Source of the DNA: Sthenelais limicola
Lineage: Eukaryota; Annelida; Polychaeta; Phyllodocida; Sigalionidae
Assembly (NCBI GenBank): GCA_942159475.1
Contig: OW804096.1
Location: forward strand, 104,630,194-104,694,193
DNA: 64,000 nt
Direction: 5' to 3'
How positions within the stretch are numbered: the stretch's first letter is position 1; the number at the start of each line of letters is the position of its first letter. Shown one piece after another: positions 1 through 10,556 of this stretch. Both the position numbers and the translations under genes were made by a program. The notes under the pieces were generated by a model. The model searched no databases. It was not told the DNA's origin and saw only the letters and a program-made list of their open reading frames with translations.

Positions 1-1
1 A

Positions 2-3000
2 AGAATCATCAAAAGACTTGAAAATACAGGTGATTCTACAGCTGATGATGGCTATAAAAAGTTAAAGCAGGCACTGGATGATCATTTCAAACCTAAATTG
101 AATAGGGTCTACGGCATGAGTGTATTACACCAGATGAGGCCAAATACTGGTGAAACAAGTGACAACTACCATATTCGCGTCAAAGAAAAAGTCGCTGCAA
201 TCAAGCTTGAAGAATTACAACCGAACGACATCGTTGATCTCATCACTTTATCACATCTTGTAAATACATGTCCCAACAAGAGTGTGAAACACAAAACTAT
301 TCGTGATGATCTGAGTCTTAAGGATTATCTGAAGACAGCAAGAGCTTCTGAAAGAGCCGAATATCAACTCAAAGACATGGAGACTCAATCTGAGGAGAGA
401 TCAGCTGTTAGTCGGGTCAGCAAACAAGGCAAATATACTCAAAAGGTGACGTCAGAAAAGAAACATTCATCAGGAACACCCAAGAAATCCAAAAGCAAAT
501 CATGTTTTAGGTGCGGAGGTACATATCCTCATGATGATGACTGTCCCGCTTTGGAGAATGTATGCTACAAATGTTCTAATAAAGGGCATTATGCAAAGAA
601 GTGCAGGACTAAGGTCAGATTGAATTCGAAAGTCAATCAGGTTGCTGAGACTCAAGACAGCGAGGAAGAGTACATCACCATTCCTGTGGTCATTTCTTCA
701 GTCAATGGAGAAAAAACTAGGTCTACGAATGTAAAAATACATGGACATGACACCACAATGCTGATCGACTCAGGATCTGAAATAAATATCTTAGGTAAGG
801 AAACTTTTGATCTTCTCAATGCTACACCGCAACTCAAGCAAACAGATAAGAAATACTTTGGCTACGGTCCTAAGGGTACACAACATGAGATACCTATGGC
901 TGGAGTGTTTGAATGTATGGTTCAATCTCCAATGACAAAGAAACAGACGAAGACATCTGTCTATGTAGTGCAAGGTAAAGCTCAGAATCTTCTTAGTTGC
1001 AACACTGCAGAGAAGTTAGGAATCGTTACGTTTGTGTGCCATGTGCAAGACACAGAAGAAGTAGCAGACAAACACAGGAAAGTCTTCGACGGAATCGGAA
1101 AGATGAAGGATACTTCTGTACATCTAAGCATTGACAAAGAAGTCAACCCGATCGCGCAAAAAGCAAGGCGTGTACCGTTTCATCTACGTGAAAAAGTGGA
1201 CCAAGAAATTGAAAGACTAAAGAAGCTGGACATTATAGAAGATGCCACTGGAGCGACACCATGGATCAGTCCATTAGTAATAGTCCACAAGCCACAGGGT
1301 GATATCCGGTTATGTCTGGATAGTAGAGCCATAAACACAGCCATAGAAAGAGAACGGTATCCAATGAATACAATTGAAGAGCTTATCGTGGATCTCAACG
1401 GAGCCCAGCATTTCTCGGAGATAGATCTCAATAAAGGTTACCATCAGTTAGAACTCGCTGAGGAAAGTCGCTACATAACCACATTTGCGACACACAGTGG
1501 ACTATATAGGTACAAGAGACTGTGCTTCGGTATCAACTCAGCTGCAGAAATCTTCCAGAAGAAAATAGCTGACATGCTGCAGGGTATTACAGGTGTGAAG
1601 AATATGTCAGACGACATAATTATTTTTTCGAGAACGGCTGAAGAGCATGCTGAAACAATCAACAAGGTTCTGGAACGACTTGCTGAGTACAATGTCACAG
1701 CAAATAAATCAAAATGTGAGTTCTGGAAAGAAGAAATCATCTTCTTTGGTCATGTTTTCAGTAAGGACGGGATTTCGCCAAGCGAAAAGAAAATCAAAGC
1801 TATTCTCAACGCCACTGAACCGCAAAGCACAGAGGAAGTTTGCAGTTTACTAGGTATGGCCCAGTTTCTAGCCAGGTTCATAAACAATTACAGCACTGTT
1901 GTAGATCCACTACAAAAATTGACAAAGAAAGACATTGCATGGAAATGGGAAAAAGAAGAAAAAACGGCATTCTCCAATTTGAAGAGGAGCTTGGCCAACT
2001 GGCAAATGATATCATACTTCAACACCAGCCTGAAGACAAAGATGGTAGTGGATGCTAGTCCAGTGGGCCTAGGAGCTGTACTCACCCAAAGCGATGATAA
2101 AGGAGCAATTCGAATAGTCGAATATGCAAGCCGCAAGTTAGCTGATTGTGAAACTAGGTACAGTCAGACCGAGAGGGAAGCCTTAGGAGTAGTGTGGGCA
2201 TGTGAGCATTTCGACCACTATCTCATTGGTGCGGAATTCACAGTGGCAACGGATCATAAACCGTTACTTGGTATCTTAGGAAAACCTATGTCTAAACCTA
2301 CACCACGTCTACAACGGCTATGCCTGCGTCTGCTACCGTATAAAGTAAAGATTGTATACACCCCAGGAAAAGATAATCCTGCTGATTATCTATCAAGACA
2401 TCTGCCTAAATCTGCCAAAATGCCACAGAAGACATGGTTAGACGAACAGACGGAAAAGATTTGCATCAATGCCATTGCTTACTTTGAAAATCATGAGCAA
2501 GGTAGCATCTCGATGAAGGAAATAGAAGAAGAAACAAGCAAAGACATCATGTTACAAAATGTCATGAGGTGCATCACCACACAAGAATGGGAGAGTCTCA
2601 GCGACCAGCTGTACAGTGATTATAATTCATTCAAGCAAATCAGAAGTGAGCTGTCCATATGTGGAGGCATTCTAATGAGAGGAGAGAGAATTGTAATTCC
2701 AGACACTCTTCAACTACGCACCATTGATCTTGCTCATGCCAGTCATCAAGGCATCATGAAGACTAAATCAGTACTTAGAGAGACAGTATGGTTTCCTGGT
2801 ATTGACAGGAGGGTGGAAAATAAAATTGTCAACTGCCTTGCTTGTCAAGCATGTACTCCACAGTCCACAATGGAACCCCTTCAGATGACAAAACTTCCAG
2901 ACCAACCATGGAAAGAACTTGTTAACTTCAGTGGACCTTATCCAGGTGGAACATCTCAAGTTGGAGATCATGTCCTAGTGAAACAGGATCACCACAACAA

Positions 3001-3305
3001 ATTGTCTACTCCTTTTGATCACACCCCATTGAAGATCTCAGAAAAAAGGGTCGATGATTACAGCTGAAAGCAATGAGAGAATCATCACTAGAAATTCATC
3101 ACACTCTAAAAAGATATCTGAAAAGTGTTCCAAGGCATATCAGGAAGAACCAGTTGAAGAACAAAACCTGCTCCAAGAAACTCCAACTTCTGAGCAACTA
3201 CTCCCTGAGATAGCAAAAAGTCCTAAAAGAGCCCCAGAGCATACCGATATCAGAAGGTCGGCACGTGAGCGCGTAAGACCAAAATATCTCTATTCATATG
3301 TTTGA
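2..3305 (+). pseudogene. gypsy Gag-Pol polyprotein (frameshifted, integrase core deleted)
   Basis: The frame is open from base 2, so the true start is off-window. In order, numbered from base 98: tandem zinc knuckles (CFRC and CYKCSNKGHYAKKC, about residues 136-169); retropepsin DSG at 224-226 (LIDSGSEINILG); reverse transcriptase with EIDLNKGYHQL near 440 and MSDDIIIF at 503-510, where many relatives have (Y/A)xDD; RNase H beginning VVDAS near 650; and an integrase HHCC finger (H-x3-H then C-x2-C, about 878-925). At about residue 940 (base 2950) the text jumps from the start of the integrase core (NFSGPYPGG, an N where a catalytic D is usual) straight to C-terminal pol sequence. At A6G3 (3042-3050) the frame shifts: frame 2 stops at 3065-3067, while frame 3 carries on to 3305 with the basic end RRSARERVRPKYLY. 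Confidence 0.93.
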
Positions 3306-3328
3306 TTAATTTCAAAGAAGGGAAAGAT

Positions 3329-3472
3329 GTAATGTTGTCATATCTTTATATCACCCAATACCGAATGCGCTTGTTCATAATATGCACTGCTGCCACCTGA
3401 CGGATATAGTAATAAACTAGATCATAGCTGTACGTCCTGTGCCGAGTTGATTATTCAATAATAGAACATTAT
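3329..3472 (+). repeat. 3' LTR of the gypsy element
   Basis: Starts TGTAATGTT right after the purine tract and ends with the inverse AACATTA near 3472, about 144 bp. It contains CTGCCACCTGACGG and AATAAA-like sequence (AGTAATAAAC, about 3409). From about 3473 the sequence reads as minus-strand protease coding, which sets the boundary. The exact last base is uncertain by 1-2 nt. Confidence 0.75.
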
Positions 3473-4116
3473 AGGCACCTTGTTATATTGTACTTTAACA
3501 CAAGTTTTAGCAGTTAATAAAGAAGGATTATCCGTCCCATTAATCCCTGAAAACCAGACAAAAGTTCCATGAGGAATAGGAGCTCCAGTCCCTAAATTCC
3601 CCACAAATAAAACTTCCGTCTCCCCAGGAATTGTTAAATCTCCTCCCAATTTTACTTGAAGGGCAGAAGAAATACTTGTATTGGTTTTAGAAAAATGAAT
3701 TGATATACCATAATTTCTAAGAAAATCTCTTCCAATAATACAATCGTATTGAAGAGAAGGAAGGACACAAAAGGTTTTAGTATAATCAACCCCATCGATA
3801 GAGATAACCGTTTTGACATCACAAATTACATTCATAGTACCCCCTCCTGCAAAAGTAGCAAAAACATGAGATGGTTGAACAGACAATATTTTACCTTCAT
3901 TCTGAATTTGTTGGAAATATTTCTCACTCATGCAACATCGATCAGCACCTGAATCAGGGCTGGGGTACATACATCACCTACACACATTTTGATGCAATTG
4001 TTCCTGTCTAAAAGATGTGAATTATTGGACCTACCTGAGCTTTTCATCTGCTGTTGCTGCACGCAAATCTGGTGAATTTGCAGTCTAGTAGGCCTTAAGT
4101 TGGTCTTGTCTATCAT
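3455..4116 (-). pseudogene. retropepsin (pro) fragment of a second gypsy-type element
   Basis: Minus-strand reading holds an aspartic protease: DSGADRCCMS at the active site and the family signature CIIGRDFLRNYGISIHF about 70 residues later. Frame changes exactly at the catalytic site. The upstream frame (4116 to 3928) ends CTPALI and the downstream frame starts at DSGAD, consistent with a 4-bp loss in a GATT repeat. The left end is cut at about 3473 by the inserted gypsy LTR. It is probably the same element as the gag at 10.6-11.5 kb, because both are minus-strand and in gag-pro order, but about 6.3 kb of unrelated repeats now separates them. Confidence 0.75.
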
Positions 4117-4152
4117 TGGGATATTATGGCTGTAATATTCACGCCAGGAATA

Positions 4153-4220
4153 TTAACTATGTATCACTATAATTAACTATGTATCACTATAATTACCACT
4201 GTATGTATCACTATAATCAC
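4153..4220. repeat. short AT-rich tandem repeat
   Basis: A unit of about 20 bp (ATTAACTATGTATCACTATA) occurs twice in a row, then a third diverged time. It is followed by TATATATA-type sequence to about 4270. No gene is seen here. Confidence 0.7.
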
Positions 4221-4934
4221 TAATATATATATATCAGTAATTCCAATTTACTATATATATATGTATGTATCAATGTATCAGTTACCCAATTACCCTATAT
4301 TCATTAGTCATTAATTGACTTTAGTCCATTTTGGATCAGATTTTGGCTATATTCACCGTGCAATATGGGAGCATATACCACGGCGTCATCATGGTATATT
4401 GGGTGTTTCTGGCTGGTGATTGGTTATAATCCTGAGTCCCCCCTTTTGCCGTGGTATATTGCGGGTTTTTCGTTTCCCATTGGTCCACACTCAAACACCC
4501 CCACCCCCACCACGGGTCTTGGTCGCTGTATTACCGACTGGCAAAGGCGGCCATTTTTTTTGCTAAATCTGTGATAAAATTCGACATGAACAAATAAAAC
4601 ATTCTTAGCAACCATATATTAAAAGAATTTGAAGTTTAGACTAAGACCTTGACTCAATATTCCATTTGCTGCCCAGGTTAATATTGAAACAAGCAGACAA
4701 ACAGAAAATTGAGGCGAGCCCCGTCCGTTCAACCGTTCGTAGAAACATAACTTACCTCGGAGGCTATATGAGTCCCAAATGCCCAGGTAACAAATCGATA
4801 ATCCAAGGTATTTTTCAGTCTTCTACACTCAAATCTTCCCGTAGTAGAATCTCCATGTTCTATTCTTGGTCGTCGACGAAGATTAATCAAATGACAAAGG
4901 TATAAAGGATGTAAAAAGCCATTTTCCCCTTCGA
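4221..4934. other. non-coding stretch, foldback-like fragments
   Basis: No coding signal. 4368-4460 carries two copies of a TACCACGG / CCGTGGTATATTG motif facing each other about 90 bp apart, resembling one end of the foldback elements at 5811 and 56538. The remainder is unassigned. Confidence 0.4.
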
Positions 4935-5440
4935 TAAGCGTGAAGGATCACACACGTGTTGACGTTCTCGAGAGCAAGAAGCCGGAAGCACTGTGGAGAA
5001 CTTTCAGCATAGCCACTCTGTACAAGGTTCACTTGGCGTTGCATTGTGTACCGTAGTCTAAATAGCGCACGGAGGATTTCATTCGAAAGTCCCCAAACCG
5101 ACCTTGAACTTTGAATGGGCGCGCGCTCAGCAAGCAGCGGAACCTTATAGAAACGCGCCGGCTGGCTGAACGTGAGTTCAGTAAATACGCACCTCTGATT
5201 GGCTGTTGTGGCTGTAGTTCATTCGGCCAGCCGTCACATTATCATGAGGTTTCCGACTAAAGCGCCCAGCTTATGGCGACCTTGACCTTGATTGATTCGG
5301 ATATTTTACGGTGTCAAGCAATGTAAAACAGAAATAAATGAAAATTCTGAATTGCTAGAAATGATTTGAATATAGTTCTACCCCCCGATAGCGAAGTTTT
5401 AGTTCAGTGGCGATTTTATAAGCCATACATGTCCATCCTT
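4935..5440 (-). repeat. dispersed repeat family A, copy 1 (inverted)
   Basis: The reverse complement matches blocks at 9480-9960, 40935-41150 and 43120-43800. Shared blocks include a CTGATTGGCTGTTG-containing segment, a GCCAAGTGCACC-like segment, AACTTCGCTATCG, and a CAAGGTCAAGGTCGCCAT end. Family A is non-coding. Ends and superfamily could not be determined; a non-autonomous DNA transposon is a guess. Confidence 0.6.
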
Positions 5441-5810
5441 TATATTGGATATTATCTATGCTATAAGCGATCGGCGATTCTTTATATTATCTATTTTTTA
5501 TGCTATAAGCGATCGGCGTGGGCACTTTCGAAGGGAAGCATATGTGCGCTGAATAGGCTGTTTAATGCTACTGAAAGTGCACCACGTGGTTATATGGGTC
5601 ATGCCGAAAGTCACTCTGGCTACAACTGCCGGCTGTATAGCGAGAGTGATGCTGCCAAACTGGACCCATTCCTGCAATCTAATTGCCGAAACGCAGAAAT
5701 AAACCGACTGCAGAAAGGTTATTAAAATAATGGTTTGTTGTTTTGTGTAATGTAATGGTTTTGTAATGTTCTCTATTTGTTGTTGATCTGAACCATCACG
5801 GACTAAAGTT
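5441..5810. other. non-coding, with a short duplicated block
   Basis: TGCTATAAGCGATCGGCG occurs twice about 50 bp apart (about 5458 and 5500). The following sequence includes a copy of the GTGGCTATGCCGAAAGT-like family A block seen at 43322. No credible protein. Confidence 0.45.
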
Positions 5811-5933
5811 ATTATACCACTCTGGTTATGGCTTTCGATTGGTGTTCGCTTCCATATACCCCACTCGGCCTCCGGCCTCGTGTGGTATATGGAAGCGCAC
5901 ACCAATCTCATGCCATAACCATCGTGGTATAAT
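5811..5933. repeat. 123-bp near-perfect palindrome (foldback hairpin)
   Basis: The left half starts ATTATACCAC and the right half ends in its complement GTGGTATAAT. The arms pair through GGTTATGGC, GATTGGTGT and TTCCATATACC, with centre CTCGGCCTCCGGCCTCG. Size and centre match the palindrome at 10176-10299. It is best read as a foldback MITE. Confidence 0.85.
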
Positions 5934-6582
5934 CCCTAAATATTCCTAATTACCTAAAGACACATATCATCATAATGTATGCTTCATTGATACCCTAGCT
6001 GACATGGAGGAAGGAGTATTACATGTATGGGTTAACCACAAGAATGGGTAGAGGAAACAGGATTCTCTAAGAGTAAATAGCATATGAAACATTAAGTAAA
6101 CCACACAAATCTATAATAACTAGCTTCCTAGGCCAATCTAGGGGGGCCTTGCCAGGGCTCGCAACCTAGCTCTCAATAGCCCCCACTAGACCAGGCTAGT
6201 AGGTACAGGTATATATACCCAGTCTCTTCCCTCCATGAGTAAGCACTTGGGCACCGGGAGTCAGTGAGTAGCGAGCCAATTCTACCTCCTCCTTCTACAC
6301 TGCTCCAACCACTATACTCCATGGATCTGTTACTCTGATAGTGTACCTTTGGACTTCTATTTACCATTAATAGCAGATCTTTGGATTCTGCTGGGGTTCT
6401 GGATACTTATAAATTACTGTTTGGACAGGAAGTGGTCAAACCGGAAAACGGATGAAGTAAATTATTGTTCGGATTCAGGGGTTTATTTTTCGGATGTAGA
6501 ATTATTTTGCGGATGTAGTTAAAATAAACCCCAGTCGGCGTTTCCGCTCAAACTTACCTCATCAACTAGTTGTGTGTCGTCG
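5934..6582. other. non-coding stretch
   Basis: No coding signal or boundary found. 6435-6535 has the word CGGATG(T/A)AG repeated three times and a pair of AAATAAACCCC/GGGGTTTATTTT words facing each other. Confidence 0.4.
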
Positions 6583-7815
6583 ATAAGCCAGTTCACGGTC
6601 TCAGCCGCGCATTGCATCTTGGGATCGCTGCGTGATAAACAAAAGCGGGCCGACCAACGGCTACCTTTATTATCGCCCGCGCACCGCTCATGTTTTATGG
6701 CGATCATTAAATTTCTAAACAAAATAAAATCCTCAAAAATGGTTATCACCACTGGTTAGTCAATTTTCTTCCAAACATGTAAGAATTGAGAGCTGTCATG
6801 CATTGAAACAGCTGTTTTCACGTTATTTTCCCGAGCGTGGGTAGGGCTAGCACTTGCCGCCTGTCCTAGCCACCAAGCATGTTTTGTAACAATCATTTAA
6901 ATAGCCTCCTCAGTGAAATGAAATTCTATTACATGGTTAGGATTACCTCTTTCTACAATGCCAAGGCTGATATCTAACAATTAACACCTGTCATACATTC
7001 AAACCACTGTTTTCACGTTATTTGTGTGAGTGTCTGAGTGTGGAGAGAGGTCGGCCATGTCTGACTGACAGACATTGACATCTGCGTATGGATACTCACA
7101 AGATTTTAAGTCTAATCAATAATAATAAAGTAAAAGAGACACTTGATATATCATGGGGATTGAAGGAATGCATGTGTCCATGGCAGGAGCCTATAAAAGA
7201 TGAGCGTTAGAGGGGAAAATAGGGGAGAAAATGTCTTGTTTTGTATAGCTCTGCTACAGCAGTTTGTAGGCCGACTGAGACACATGTACCGCCTACGGCG
7301 CTCCCTCATAGGCAGCCAAGCCTAGCACCACCGGGGCCACCCGGTCTCCTGCTCGGTCATAGATAATCATGAAATACTGTTTGTTTCATGAGAGAATTAC
7401 TTCTCACTTGCAATATGGCTTTTAAATGAAGTTTTCTTTTAAATTATTATGTTTTTTTTTAATTTCTCCTAGAGGATTTGGCTAGTTTTTACCATGTGAA
7501 TTGGACTTGGCTTCATGTGGAAAGCCCGCCGAAAGGTAAACAAAGTGTGTGGCTACGGTAATTCAAGTATTTCTACCAAATTATAATAATGCAAGTGTCA
7601 GATATGGTCTGATTCCATCTTCCTATGTTAGAACACTATGGCTATACCCTCCCTTCGAAGAAATTCTCATTTTAACTTAGTTTAAACATCGATTAAAACA
7701 ACCCAGTAGGCATCGCTCTATGGTAGGCGTCCATTCTCAGGTCTTTGTTTATCCCGCGTTGGCTGAACGGAAGTGCTTTTGAGACATGCGCACTTGGAAC
7801 CGTGAATTGGCTTAT
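6583..7815 (+). mobile_element. 1,233-bp TIR element, left arm of a giant inverted repeat
   Basis: Begins ATAAGCCAGTTCACGGT and ends with the near-complement ACCGTGAATTGGCTTAT, so the arm itself has terminal inverted repeats of about 17 bp. The whole arm recurs reversed at 8212-9444 with the same length (1,233 bp). Every stretch I compared was identical. No transposase: the short open frames inside mirror each other in the two arms and look like no known protein. Confidence 0.85.
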
Positions 7816-8211
7816 TCCGCGTTCATTTTTGAACGTGTATAAAGTCCTGGTCACATTAAAGTCATTCCTCCACTGTTTCCGATGGAAATATTAGCCATTT
7901 TTAAGTTTTTAGGGCATAGGGTTCGCCATAACGTGACGACGATAGACATCGTGCAAGCGATGTTGTGACAATGGCTGTCTCCCAGTGACACTCAGACGAA
8001 ACCATCCAGGCTCTGTACAACTGCCTAAATATCACTCCCAATAGCTCCAAAATCACCGATAATGTTCCAAATATCCTTGTTCTTAGCATGATCCGCTTGC
8101 TGAATGGTGGTAAGCAACGAAATAGGGAATAATCCAAGTAATCACAACCTAGGCCTCGACACGTGACGACACGTGACTTTTTTTTAAGTCCCTAGACACA
8201 CGCAACACGGC
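7816..8211. other. 396-bp spacer between the two inverted copies
   Basis: Non-repeated loop of the inverted repeat. Its right end (8178-8211) is the family A block TTTTTAAGTCCCTAGACACAC, and the continuation of that block is on the other side of the right arm. The right arm is therefore an insertion into a family A copy. Confidence 0.7.
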
Positions 8212-9444
8212 ATAAGCCAATTCACGGTTCCAAGTGCGCATGTCTCAAAAGCACTTCCGTTCAGCCAACGCGGGATAAACAAAGACCTGAGAATGGACGC
8301 CTACCATAGAGCGATGCCTACTGGGTTGTTTTAATCGATGTTTAAACTAAGTTAAAATGAGAATTTCTTCGAAGGGAGGGTATAGCCATAGTGTTCTAAC
8401 ATAGGAAGATGGAATCAGACCATATCTGACACTTGCATTATTATAATTTGGTAGAAATACTTGAATTACCGTAGCCACACACTTTGTTTACCTTTCGGCG
8501 GGCTTTCCACATGAAGCCAAGTCCAATTCACATGGTAAAAACTAGCCAAATCCTCTAGGAGAAATTAAAAAAAAACATAATAATTTAAAAGAAAACTTCA
8601 TTTAAAAGCCATATTGCAAGTGAGAAGTAATTCTCTCATGAAACAAACAGTATTTCATGATTATCTATGACCGAGCAGGAGACCGGGTGGCCCCGGTGGT
8701 GCTAGGCTTGGCTGCCTATGAGGGAGCGCCGTAGGCGGTACATGTGTCTCAGTCGGCCTACAAACTGCTGTAGCAGAGCTATACAAAACAAGACATTTTC
8801 TCCCCTATTTTCCCCTCTAACGCTCATCTTTTATAGGCTCCTGCCATGGACACATGCATTCCTTCAATCCCCATGATATATCAAGTGTCTCTTTTACTTT
8901 ATTATTATTGATTAGACTTAAAATCTTGTGAGTATCCATACGCAGATGTCAATGTCTGTCAGTCAGACATGGCCGACCTCTCTCCACACTCAGACACTCA
9001 CACAAATAACGTGAAAACAGTGGTTTGAATGTATGACAGGTGTTAATTGTTAGATATCAGCCTTGGCATTGTAGAAAGAGGTAATCCTAACCATGTAATA
9101 GAATTTCATTTCACTGAGGAGGCTATTTAAATGATTGTTACAAAACATGCTTGGTGGCTAGGACAGGCGGCAAGTGCTAGCCCTACCCACGCTCGGGAAA
9201 ATAACGTGAAAACAGCTGTTTCAATGCATGACAGCTCTCAATTCTTACATGTTTGGAAGAAAATTGACTAACCAGTGGTGATAACCATTTTTGAGGATTT
9301 TATTTTGTTTAGAAATTTAATGATCGCCATAAAACATGAGCGGTGCGCGGGCGATAATAAAGGTAGCCGTTGGTCGGCCCGCTTTTGTTTATCACGCAGC
9401 GATCCCAAGATGCAATGCGCGGCTGAGACCGTGAACTGGCTTAT
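8212..9444 (-). mobile_element. 1,233-bp TIR element, right arm (inverted copy)
   Basis: Reverse complement of 6583-7815, same length, no difference seen in the segments compared. Flanks (CACGGC before, TCGAGAACCGGAAG after) correspond to continuous family A sequence ACGGCATTCGTAAACCGG at 9780, so insertion occurred at about the AT dinucleotide with at most a 2-bp duplication. Confidence 0.85.
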
Positions 9445-10175
9445 TCGAGAACCGGAAGTCTCCTCTGCTTTGGATGGCAAGCAGCGGATCCTTGCGAAAA
9501 CAGGCCGGCTCGCTGAACATAAACATAAGTAAATACGCACCTCTGATTGGCTGTTGTACCTGGATGTTCATTCTGCCAGCCGTCGCGTTACCATATAGGT
9601 TTCGACTAAAGCGTGCAAACTTGCGGGCGTGTAAACACATGGTTTCTGAAGTCGCCATTCATTTATTACTTGATTTCCATAGAGGAAAACTTCGCTATCG
9701 GCTTAAAACAATATTTAAAACATTTCTACCGATTCAAATCTTTTATTTATTTCTTTTTTAAGTCCCTAGACACACGGATACGGCATTCGTAAACCGGAAG
9801 TCTGATGCTTGGTTGCATGCAAAACTGGAAGCTTCGTTTGTTTCTGGAACGGAGAGTGCGGCTGACGTAAACGACATTCTGAAGTTATGATTACGTGTAC
9901 ATATGTTATATTAGTTTGACAGAGGTAAAAAAAAACAAATATTCGAATGTATTGGTTTTCAATGTGTAAAACATGCTAATTTGGACGTTATAAAGGCTCT
10001 TTTTGACTCGGTCCTTTCCATGTCAGATGTAAAATAGTAACCCATGTGTTCGAGTGGAGGAGCTAAATTATTGGAATTCATCATGCTGTAAGTACATCTA
10101 CAACCTTTTTTTAAGCCTAATATTTGTTAATATGTGTTTAAACAGTAGTATTGAATCCAAAAATCGGCTATTAAA
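9445..10175 (+). repeat. dispersed repeat family A, copy 2
   Basis: Same blocks as 4935-5440 (reversed) and 43120-43800: TACGCACCTCTGATTGGCTG, TCGCCATTCATT, CTTCGCTATCGG, AAGTCCCTAGACACACGG, and ACATTCTGAAGTTATGATTA with a TACATATG end near 9905. From 9960 to 10175 nothing recognisable is seen. Confidence 0.65.
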
Positions 10176-10299
10176 GTGATTAATTCCCTCGATTTTGTGT
10201 CTTCGGCTTTTGCTTGAAAATAAACCCCTCGGCCCTCCGGGCCTCGGGGTTTATTTTCAAGCAAATGCCTCAGACACAAAATCTCGAGAAATTAATCAC
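10176..10299. repeat. 124-bp near-perfect palindrome (foldback hairpin)
   Basis: Begins GTGATTAATT and ends AATTAATCAC. The arms pair through GATTTTGTGTC and TTGCTTGAAAATAAACCCC around centre CTCGGCCCTCCGGGCCTCG. Same architecture, size and centre as 5811-5933. Confidence 0.87.
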
Positions 10300-10556
10300 A
10301 TAATAAACCAGCATTCATACCAAATGGATTTATCTTCATTCAACGGAGTCTCACTGGCTATATAATACATTGTATTTTAGTCAGTGATGAACGCGCGGAG
10401 TAATATATAATAATAATATATTATAATAAGTGGAGGACAAAATCCTATCCACTTTCTTTATGTTCTTGAACCCTGGTTCTTAACAATGGCAATATCCCTT
10501 AGGGTCGCAGCTACAATCTTCCTTCCTTACGACACCCCCATCGTCGCAAGGAGAAA
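10300..10556. other. AT-rich non-coding stretch
   Basis: Contains ATATAATAATAATATATTATAAT near 10405. No reading frame continues from the gag fragment at its right, so the junction of the 6.3-kb intruding block with the old retroelement lies in or near here. Confidence 0.4.

Larger units (their letters stand above)
1..3472 (+). mobile_element. Ty3/gypsy LTR retrotransposon, 5'-cut by window edge, defective
   Basis: Gag-pol coding sequence runs from the left edge and is followed by a purine-rich tract (3314-3328) and an LTR. The left LTR lies outside the window. Its right boundary falls inside the protease gene of a second retroelement on the opposite strand, so this copy inserted into that older one. 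Three lesions make it non-autonomous: loss of the integrase core, an altered first integrase acidic residue, and a frameshift near the end of pol. Assignment to Ty3/gypsy rests on the order zinc knuckle, protease, RT, RNase H, integrase. Confidence 0.93.

Noticed and set aside
5811..5933. Strong hairpin read as a terminator or attenuator
   Set aside because: This is animal DNA with no gene beside it; symmetry of the whole 123 bp fits a foldback element better.
9268..9540. Open frames repeated at 6519-6759 and 9268-9540
   Set aside because: Mirror copies in the two arms of the inverted repeat. They have no start context or domain, and identity reflects the DNA repeat, not protein selection.
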